A stretch of DNA of 19,671 nucleotides. Origin: Gemmatimonas phototrophica. Lineage in GTDB: Bacteria > Gemmatimonadota > Gemmatimonadetes > Longimicrobiales > Gaopeijiaceae. The stretch is from positions 1 to 19,671 of the forward strand of contig CAMCNM010000008.1 of NCBI GenBank assembly GCA_945876015.1, read 5' to 3'. Under the pieces are notes generated by a model, which was given only the letters and a program-made list of their open reading frames with translations, had not been told where the DNA came from and made no database searches. Each line of letters starts with the position of its first letter. The stretch's first letter is position 1. The position numbers and the translations under genes were made by a program. Below, in pieces: positions 14,558 through 19,671 of the stretch.

Positions 14558-15158
14558 CCAGGGTGTCAAGGACCGCGTGGAGATCGACTCCGCTCCCCTT
14601 CACCGCGGCCAGTAGATGGTAGATCAGATCGGCGGCCTCTTCCGGAATCCGCTCCTTGTCGCCACGCGTGAGGGCCACGACCAGCTCGGCGGTCTCCTCG
14701 CCGAGCTTCTTGAGGCGCAGGTTCTCGTCGCGCAGGAGCTTGGTGGTGTAGCTGCCCTCGGGGAGCGTGCGCGCTCGCTCCTCGATCACCGACCAGAGGC
14801 CGTCGAGCGCGCCGGTCGCATCCGCACCGAAGCAAGTTGCTTCGCCCGTGTGGCACGCCGGACCCGTGGGTTCGACCATCGCCAGGACGGTGTCGGCGTC
14901 GCAGTCGGCGTGCAGCGAGCGCAGCTCGAGGACGTTGCCGCTCGTCTCGCCCTTCTTCCAGAGCGCCTTTCTGGAGCGCGACCAGAAGTGCAGCTCCGCG
15001 GTCTCGAGGCTCTTCGCGAGCGCGTCCTTGTTGGCCCAGGCGACCATGAGCACGCGCCCGGACGACGCGTCCTGCGCGACGACCGGAAGCAGTCCCTGTT
15101 CGTCGAAGCGCAGCGCGTCCAGGTCGGCCGCGGAGCGGAGGCTGCGGTCGGTCATCAT
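14541..15158 (-). CDS. hisIE: Histidine biosynthesis bifunctional HisIE
   Basis: A protein of 205 residues combining phosphoribosyl-AMP cyclohydrolase (HisI, ~1-115) and phosphoribosyl-ATP pyrophosphatase (HisE, ~118-205). HisI carries the zinc/Mg motifs HADCDAD (83-89) and CHTGEATCF (102-110), with TSGNVLEL before them. HisE shows GSYTTKLL, KKLGEETAELVVAL and EEAADLIYHLLAAV, its helical metal-binding motifs. It performs the second and third steps of histidine synthesis in the cytosol. Start ATG 15158 overlaps the hisF stop as ATGA (ATG 15155 is an equally readable alternative). It is the last biosynthetic gene of the operon. Confidence 0.95.
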   Translation of the reverse strand: MMTDRSLRSAADLDALRFDEQGLLPVVAQDASSGRVLMVAWANKDALAKSLETAELHFWSRSRKALWKKGETSGNVLELRSLHADCDADTVLAMVEPTGPACHTGEATCFGADATGALDGLWSVIEERARTLPEGSYTTKLLRDENLRLKKLGEETAELVVALTRGDKERIPEEAADLIYHLLAAVKGSGVDLHAVLDTLDGRRR

Positions 15159-15958
15159 GCGGCGACTCCGGCGGTCGTCCTGCGCACGTCGATCCCCCAT
15201 CCGGTGAGGGCTGCCTTGAGCGCGCCCACCGTGGTGAGCCCGTCGTGGAGGATCCCCGCCACGAGCGCGGCGGAGGCCATCCCGTCCACGAACGCGTCGC
15301 GCAGGTGGATCGCTTCGCCCGCCCCGCCCGACGCCACGACCGGGACCGGCACGCGCTCGGCCACCGCGCGGGTGAGCTCCACGTCGTACCCGCCGCGCAC
15401 GCCGTCGCGGTCGATGCTCGTGAGGAGGACCTCGCCGGCGCCCCGACGCACGGCTTCCGCGGCCCATTCGACCGCGTCCAGCCCGGTGGGCACGCTGCCC
15501 CCGTGCGTGAACGCCCGCCAGCCGGGCCCACGGGCGAAGCCCGGGGAGGCGGGAGAGCGCGCCGCGTCCACGCTGATCACGATGCACTGGCTGCCGAAGC
15601 GGCGCGCGCCTTCGGTCAGGAGAGAGGGATCACTCACCGCGGCGGTGTTGACGCTGATCTTGTCCGCGCCCGCGCGCAGCAGCGGTCCGATGTCGGCTGC
15701 CTCGCGCACACCACCGCCCACCGTGAGCGGCACGAACAGCACCTCGGCGGTGCGGCGCACCAGGTCGAGCAGCGTACCGCGCCCTTCCTTGGACGCCGAG
15801 ATGTCGAGGTACACGATCTCGTCCGCGCCCTCGGCCTCGTACCGCGCCGCGAGCTTGACTGGGTCACCGACGTCGCGCAGGCCATCGAAGCGAGTGCCCT
15901 TCACGACCCGGCCATCCCTTACATCAAGGCACACCACGACCCGCGGGTGGAGGCTCAT
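15155..15958 (-). CDS. hisF: Imidazole glycerol phosphate synthase cyclase subunit HisF
   Basis: A protein of 267 residues with a TIM-barrel. The catalytic acids are visible: Asp12 in VVVCLDVRDGRVVKG and Asp131 in IVISVDAARS. The phosphate-binding loops VGGGVR (~80) and SGGAGE (~225) are also present. With HisH it uses ammonia from glutamine to convert PRFAR into imidazole glycerol phosphate and AICAR. It is some 10-15 residues longer than typical HisF because of its C-terminus (VRRTTAGVAA). ATG 15958 overlaps the hisB stop by four bases (ATGA) and its own stop overlaps hisIE. Confidence 0.96.
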   Translation of the reverse strand: MSLHPRVVVCLDVRDGRVVKGTRFDGLRDVGDPVKLAARYEAEGADEIVYLDISASKEGRGTLLDLVRRTAEVLFVPLTVGGGVREAADIGPLLRAGADKISVNTAAVSDPSLLTEGARRFGSQCIVISVDAARSPASPGFARGPGWRAFTHGGSVPTGLDAVEWAAEAVRRGAGEVLLTSIDRDGVRGGYDVELTRAVAERVPVPVVASGGAGEAIHLRDAFVDGMASAALVAGILHDGLTTVGALKAALTGWGIDVRRTTAGVAA

Positions 15959-16494
15959 CCGCGCTCGACCTTCACCGAGCCCTTGGTGCTGAACACGTCG
16001 TCGCCGCCCTGCGCGAGCGCCTGACGCAGCGCGAGACCGGTGGACTTCACCGCCGCCTCGACGACGTGGTGCTTGTCGCGGCCGCGCGTGACCACGACGT
16101 GCAGGTTCGCGCCCAGGTTGACCGCGAGGCTCTGCAGGAAGTGCTCGTACAGCGGGGACGGAAGTCGCCCCTCGTACCAGGCGCGTCCCCCGATGTCCAC
16201 GGCCGCGTGTACGAGCGCGTCGTCCATCGGGATGGTCGCCCAGCCGAAACGCGCGCACGCCTCGGGCACCTCGTCCTTGAGCGCCAGCCCGATCGCGATC
16301 GCCACGTCCTCCACCAGGTGGTGACGCAGGTCGCCCTTGGCCTTCAGGTTCACGAGCAGGCCCGCGTAGCGGGCAAGCGTGTTGACCATGTGGTCCAGGA
16401 AGACGTCGCCGGTCGTCACCTCGATAGGTCCCCCGCCGCGGCGCACCTCGAGGTCGATCTGGGTTTCCTTCGTCTCGCGCTTGATCCGGCTCAT
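15955..16494 (-). CDS. hisB: Imidazoleglycerol-phosphate dehydratase HisB
   Basis: A monofunctional dehydratase of 179 residues, without the phosphatase domain of enterobacterial HisB, so histidinol-phosphatase must come from another gene (not in this window). The metal-binding motifs HHLVED (58-63) and KHHVVEA (141-147) hold the Mn-ligand His and Glu residues; FLDHM (32-36) and IPMDDAL (88-94) are also family hallmarks. It is slightly shorter than the usual ~195 residues. Start ATG 16494 lies four bases after the hisA stop. Its position between hisA and hisF is not the common order. Confidence 0.95.
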   Translation of the reverse strand: MSRIKRETKETQIDLEVRRGGGPIEVTTGDVFLDHMVNTLARYAGLLVNLKAKGDLRHHLVEDVAIAIGLALKDEVPEACARFGWATIPMDDALVHAAVDIGGRAWYEGRLPSPLYEHFLQSLAVNLGANLHVVVTRGRDKHHVVEAAVKSTGLALRQALAQGGDDVFSTKGSVKVERG

Positions 16495-16498
16495 TTCG

Positions 16499-17212
16499 TC
16501 AGCCCCCGTATGTCCGTGCGACCGCCTCGGCGTCGAGGCGACCGGTGTAGAGCGCCATCCCCAGCACGGCGGCCGCGGCGCCGGCTTCGGCCAGCGCGTT
16601 CAAGTCGTCCATGGTCGTGATCCCTCCGCTCACCTGCACGGGATGGGGCGACGCATCCAGCAGCGCGCGCACCCCGGGCAGGTCGATCCCCTCCATCCGT
16701 CCTTCGCGCGCGACGTCCGTGATCAGCACGCCGGCGAGCGGCAGGTCCGCGAGCGAAGCGAGGAACGGTTCGATGCGGAGCGCCGACGATTCGGTCCATC
16801 CCTGCCGCAGCACCTTCCCCTCGTGCACGTCCGCGGCCACCACGACCTTGCCGGGATTGGCGGCTACCAGCTTCTCCAGCCAGGGCCGGTCGTCCACCGC
16901 GCGGGTGCCAACCACCACGCGGCGCGCTCCGATCGCGAACAGCACGGAAGCGCGCTCCTCCGTGCGCACGCCGCCGCCGATCTGCGTGTCCGCGGGCGAC
17001 GCGGTGATCACCTCTCCGGTGATCTTGTCGTTGTTGCCCGAACCCATCGCCGCATCGAGGTCGACGACGTGCAGGCTCGTGAAGCCCATCTCCCACCACC
17101 GCAGCGCGACGTCCGGCGGATTGGCGAGGCTGATCTTCTCATCCTCGGCGCGCCCGCCCACGAGCTGGACGCAGCGTCCTCCCTTGATGTCCACCGCCGG
17201 AAACACGATCAC
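16499..17212 (-). CDS. hisA: Phosphoribosylformimino-AICAR-phosphate isomerase HisA
   Basis: A protein of 237 residues with a half-barrel TIM fold. Asp8 in IVFPAVDIKGGRCVQL and Asp128 in VVVAADVHEGKVL are the acid/base pair of the Amadori isomerisation of ProFAR to PRFAR. Glycine-rich phosphate loops QIGGGVR (~78) and VSGGITTMDDL (~195) are present. It starts with GTG 17212, overlapping the hisH stop (GTGA). The reading frame is open further upstream but that part is shadow of hisH. Confidence 0.95.
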   Translation of the reverse strand: MIVFPAVDIKGGRCVQLVGGRAEDEKISLANPPDVALRWWEMGFTSLHVVDLDAAMGSGNNDKITGEVITASPADTQIGGGVRTEERASVLFAIGARRVVVGTRAVDDRPWLEKLVAANPGKVVVAADVHEGKVLRQGWTESSALRIEPFLASLADLPLAGVLITDVAREGRMEGIDLPGVRALLDASPHPVQVSGGITTMDDLNALAEAGAAAAVLGMALYTGRLDAEAVARTYGG

Positions 17213-17808
17213 GGCTTCACCTCCTCGAGGAAGTTCGCCACCAGTCTGAGCCCCGCTCGCGAGCTCTTCTCGGGATGGAACTGCACGCCCCAGCTGCGGC
17301 GATAACGTACCGCCGCGGCGATCCGCGCGCCCGCGTATTCCGTCCACCCGATCACCACCGACTTGTCGTCCGGGTCACAGTTGTACGAGTGCGCGTAGTA
17401 TCCGGCCAGCCCCCCGCCCAGTCCGGCGAACAGCGGGTCGGCGGCGCCGTGCACGTCGTTCCAACCCATGTGTGGCACCACCGGCGCGTCGAGCTTGCGC
17501 ACGCGGCCGGGGATGAGCCCGATCCCGACGCCCTCGCCCTCGTCGCTGCCGTCGAAGAACAGCTGCATGCCGAGGCAGATCCCCAGGCAGGGCAGCCCAC
17601 TCTCGAGCGCTTCGCGCACCCGCGTGCGGTCGGCGGGGAGCGCCTCGGCCGCAGCGCTGAACGCGCCCACGCCCGGGAGCACGAGCGCGTCGGCGCCGAG
17701 CGCACGGTCCCAGTTCGACGTCACCTCGACCGCGGCTCCGCCCCGCTCGAGCGCCTTGCCCAGCGAGTGCAGGTTGCCCGCTCCGTAGTCGAACAGCGCG
17801 ACCTTCAT
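17209..17808 (-). CDS. hisH: Imidazole glycerol phosphate synthase glutaminase subunit HisH
   Basis: A class I glutamine amidotransferase of 199 residues. The nucleophile Cys78 sits in LGICLGMQLFF; the triad is completed by His178 and Glu180 in GVQFHPEKS. The oxyanion region LPGVGAF (44-50) is typical. It supplies ammonia to HisF. ATG 17808 overlaps the hisC stop (ATGA). In this operon hisH is separated from hisF by hisA and hisB. Confidence 0.95.
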   Translation of the reverse strand: MKVALFDYGAGNLHSLGKALERGGAAVEVTSNWDRALGADALVLPGVGAFSAAAEALPADRTRVREALESGLPCLGICLGMQLFFDGSDEGEGVGIGLIPGRVRKLDAPVVPHMGWNDVHGAADPLFAGLGGGLAGYYAHSYNCDPDDKSVVIGWTEYAGARIAAAVRYRRSWGVQFHPEKSSRAGLRLVANFLEEVKP

Positions 17809-18917
17809 TCTGCGGCCTTCCGGTCCGGCGCGCGCGCGCCCGGGGGTGCGGGCGCGGATCCTTCGGCCAGTACGGTATCGAGCGCGTCGAGGAAGCGCTC
17901 CATCATCGGCCACGGAGCCACCGTCACGCGCATCGCGTCACCCACGTCGGGGCAGGCAGGGAACGGCCGGATCGCGACCCCCTGAGCGCGCAGTGCGTCG
18001 TTCCATGCCCGCGCCGAGCCGTCCGGCACCTGGAACAGCAGGAAGTTGGCGCACGACGGGATCGGCCTGAGCCCGCGCTCCTGGAGCGCCGCGAACAGCT
18101 TCGCCCGGTTCTCGACCGCCTCCAGGGTCGTGCGGGTGACCCAGCCATCCTCGTCGTCGAGCGCGGCCACCGCGGCCCTCTCGGCGATCCGGCTCACCTT
18201 GTAGGGGCCGCGCGATTTTTCCACTTCGCGCGCAACCACAGGCGTTCCCACCGCGAAGCCGACGCGGAAGCCGGCCAGGCCGAACGCCTTGGACAGGGTG
18301 CGCGTCACGAGCAGGTGCGGGATGGTCGGCGCTTCGGCGAGCAGGCTCTCGGGCGCGAAGTCGGCGTATGCCTCGTCGAGGATCACGAGCGGTCCGCCCC
18401 GCCTCGCCACCGCGGCGAGAAGCGCGTCGATCCACGCACGCGGAGCCGACTCGCCGGTCGGATTGTTCGGCCGGCACACGTACACGAGCACCGGGTCGCC
18501 CGCGAGCAGCGTTTCGGGATCCGCGAGCGCGCGCGACCACGGGATCTCGACCGCGCGGCGCCCGTTCATGTTCGCGAACGGCTCCACCATCGAGAACGAG
18601 GGCCCAGCGAAGGTCACGGTCCCGCCTTCCGGAGCCGCGGCGCGGAACGCCGAATCGAGCACGTCGTCCGACCCGCATCCGGTCGTGATGCTGTCGGCGG
18701 GCACGCCGTAGCGACGCACGATCGCGTCGCGCAGATCATTGGCGTACAGATATGGGTAGCGCGTGTACGTGTCGTCGTCCGCGGCGCGCACCGCGGTCAC
18801 GGCACCCGGGTGCGGACCCCACCGGTTCGTGTTGTCCGCCAGGTCGAGCGCGACCGGACGGCGGTCGGGCGCGTACAGGTCCAGCGACTGGTAGTCGGGT
18901 CGCGGAAATCGGCTCAT
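17805..18917 (-). CDS. hisC: Histidinol-phosphate aminotransferase HisC
   Basis: A PLP-dependent fold-type I aminotransferase of 370 residues. The Schiff-base lysine is Lys210 in TRTLSKAFGLAGFRVGF. Further marks are NTNRWGPHP near the N-terminus, GCGSDDVLD (80-88, cofactor phosphate), CRPNNPTG (148-155), DEAYADF (181-187) and, late, MRVTVAP. It exchanges the amino group between glutamate and imidazole acetol-phosphate. The last ~15 residues (APAPPGARAPDRKAAE, Pro/Ala-rich) are a tail past the domain. ATG 18917 overlaps the hisD stop (ATGA). Confidence 0.93.
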   Translation of the reverse strand: MSRFPRPDYQSLDLYAPDRRPVALDLADNTNRWGPHPGAVTAVRAADDDTYTRYPYLYANDLRDAIVRRYGVPADSITTGCGSDDVLDSAFRAAAPEGGTVTFAGPSFSMVEPFANMNGRRAVEIPWSRALADPETLLAGDPVLVYVCRPNNPTGESAPRAWIDALLAAVARRGGPLVILDEAYADFAPESLLAEAPTIPHLLVTRTLSKAFGLAGFRVGFAVGTPVVAREVEKSRGPYKVSRIAERAAVAALDDEDGWVTRTTLEAVENRAKLFAALQERGLRPIPSCANFLLFQVPDGSARAWNDALRAQGVAIRPFPACPDVGDAMRVTVAPWPMMERFLDALDTVLAEGSAPAPPGARAPDRKAAE

Positions 18918-19671
18918 TTGGCCTTCGTAGTTCCGGATTTCTTCCCGCGCAGCCGCGCCGCGGCCGCGTGACCGGGCAGCCCTTCCGCGTCGGCCAGTCG
19001 GCCGGTGTCCTCGGCGAGCGCCTGCGCCGCCGCCGGCGTGACGTCCTGATAGGTCCACGAGCGCAGGAAATCCAACACCGAGAGGCCGGAGAAGCTCCGG
19101 CCAGAGCCGCCCGTCGGGAGGACGTGATTCGCGCCCGTGAGGTAGTCGCCGAACGCGACCGAACTGCCGGGCCCCAGAAAGATCGTGCCGGCGCTCCGCA
19201 CCTTCGCGCCATCCGCGGCGGCCTTGGCCGTGAGCACGAGCAGGTGCTCGGGTGCGTACAGGTTCGCGAAGGCGATCGCTTCGTCCACCTTCGCCGCGAC
19301 CAGCAGCGCGCCGCGCGCCTCGAGCGCAGCGGCAATCACCTCGCGGCGCGGCGACGCGGCGACCTGGCGGGCCAGCGCTGCGGCGACCCCGTCGGCGAGC
19401 TTGGCGTCGGTCGCGATGAGCAGAACGGCGGTGTCGGGATCGTGCTCCGCCTGCGCGATCAGCTCGGCGGCGATCAGCTCGGCGTCCGCGCCACCGTCCG
19501 CGATCACGAGAAGCTCGGAAGGGCCCGCGGGAGAGTCGATGCGCACCTCTCCCGCGACCTGACGCTTGGCCTCCAGCACCCACCGGTTGCCCGGTCCGAC
19601 CACCGCGTCGCAGCGGGGCACGGAAGCCGTGCCGCACGCGAGCGCGGCGACCGCGCCGGCGCCGCCCAGGG
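18914..19671 (-). CDS. hisD: Histidinol dehydrogenase HisD, C-terminal part
   Basis: A partial gene running off the right edge; about 250 residues are visible. Signatures include CDAVVGPGNRWVLEAKRQV, IDSPAGPSELLVIAD, AQAEHDPDTAVLLI (with conserved His), ANLYAPEHLL with the catalytic EH pair, and SVAFGDYLTGANHVLPTGG. It makes the last two NAD-dependent oxidations, histidinol to histidine, with zinc. The C-terminal end ARLRGKKSGTTKAK is basic. The N-terminus, presumably preceded by hisG, lies outside the window. Confidence 0.94.
   Translation of the reverse strand, partial: LGGAGAVAALACGTASVPRCDAVVGPGNRWVLEAKRQVAGEVRIDSPAGPSELLVIADGGADAELIAAELIAQAEHDPDTAVLLIATDAKLADGVAAALARQVAASPRREVIAAALEARGALLVAAKVDEAIAFANLYAPEHLLVLTAKAAADGAKVRSAGTIFLGPGSSVAFGDYLTGANHVLPTGGSGRSFSGLSVLDFLRSWTYQDVTPAAAQALAEDTGRLADAEGLPGHAAAARLRGKKSGTTKAK

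Noticed and set aside
18918..19637. Apparent fusion of HisC with an upstream extension
   Set aside because: The extension is a low-quality frame over hisD; hisD itself is readable in a different frame with all its motifs.

Overview
The window is GC-rich chromosomal DNA with dense gene packing, many GTG/TTG starts and 4-nt stop/start overlaps. Its gene content (a DUF305 plus LVIVD-repeat pair, small secreted lipoproteins, an exported metzincin, and a compact his operon with a separate hisB dehydratase) would fit a Gemmatimonadota-like or related environmental bacterium. That placement is inference only; no ribosomal or marker gene is present.

Left end (1-900): the minus strand carries the N-terminal part of a rolling-circle-type replication protein (Rep) that runs off the window. 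It is easily missed because it starts with TTG. A tandem palindromic repeat lies just upstream of it. It is followed at 711-754 by a 44-nt fragment matching the 3' part of tRNA-Ile(GAU), from the anticodon loop to the discriminator base, with no 5' half. The geometry (Rep on the element side, tRNA 3' fragment at the boundary) is what an integrated plasmid-like element leaves behind. A cluster of four copies of a ~16-bp motif lies just outside it (787-889).

Region 1040-6027: a Met-rich DUF305 protein and an LVIVD beta-propeller lipoprotein form a two-gene unit. A zone of decay follows, with a short lipoprotein-like ORF and a cytochrome c gene broken by a TAG and a +1 G. Next come a divergent small lipoprotein and an exported endonuclease/exonuclease/phosphatase-fold enzyme.

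Region 6038-8360 (minus): a two-part YeeE/YedE-type sulfur permease, then a small four-helix membrane protein translationally coupled to a SAM methyltransferase.

Region 8382-11974: a small glycan/export cluster. A GT90-like gene with a frameshift is coupled to a GT32-like enzyme on the plus strand. An exported matrixin-like protease and a GT2-like enzyme lie on the minus strand. The two convergent glycosyltransferase genes overlap by 10 nt.

Region 12027-13594 (minus): a strong terminator hairpin follows a RhlE-type DEAD-box helicase whose C-terminal tail contains a 12-bp tandem repeat.

Region 13757-19671 (minus): histidine operon in the order hisD(partial)-hisC-hisH-hisA-hisB-hisF-hisIE, nearly every junction an ATGA/GTGA overlap. 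A truncated and frameshifted CHASE-domain sensor remnant overlaps the end of hisIE. The hisB position between hisA and hisF is not the common order. I see no CRISPR array and no intact transposase.
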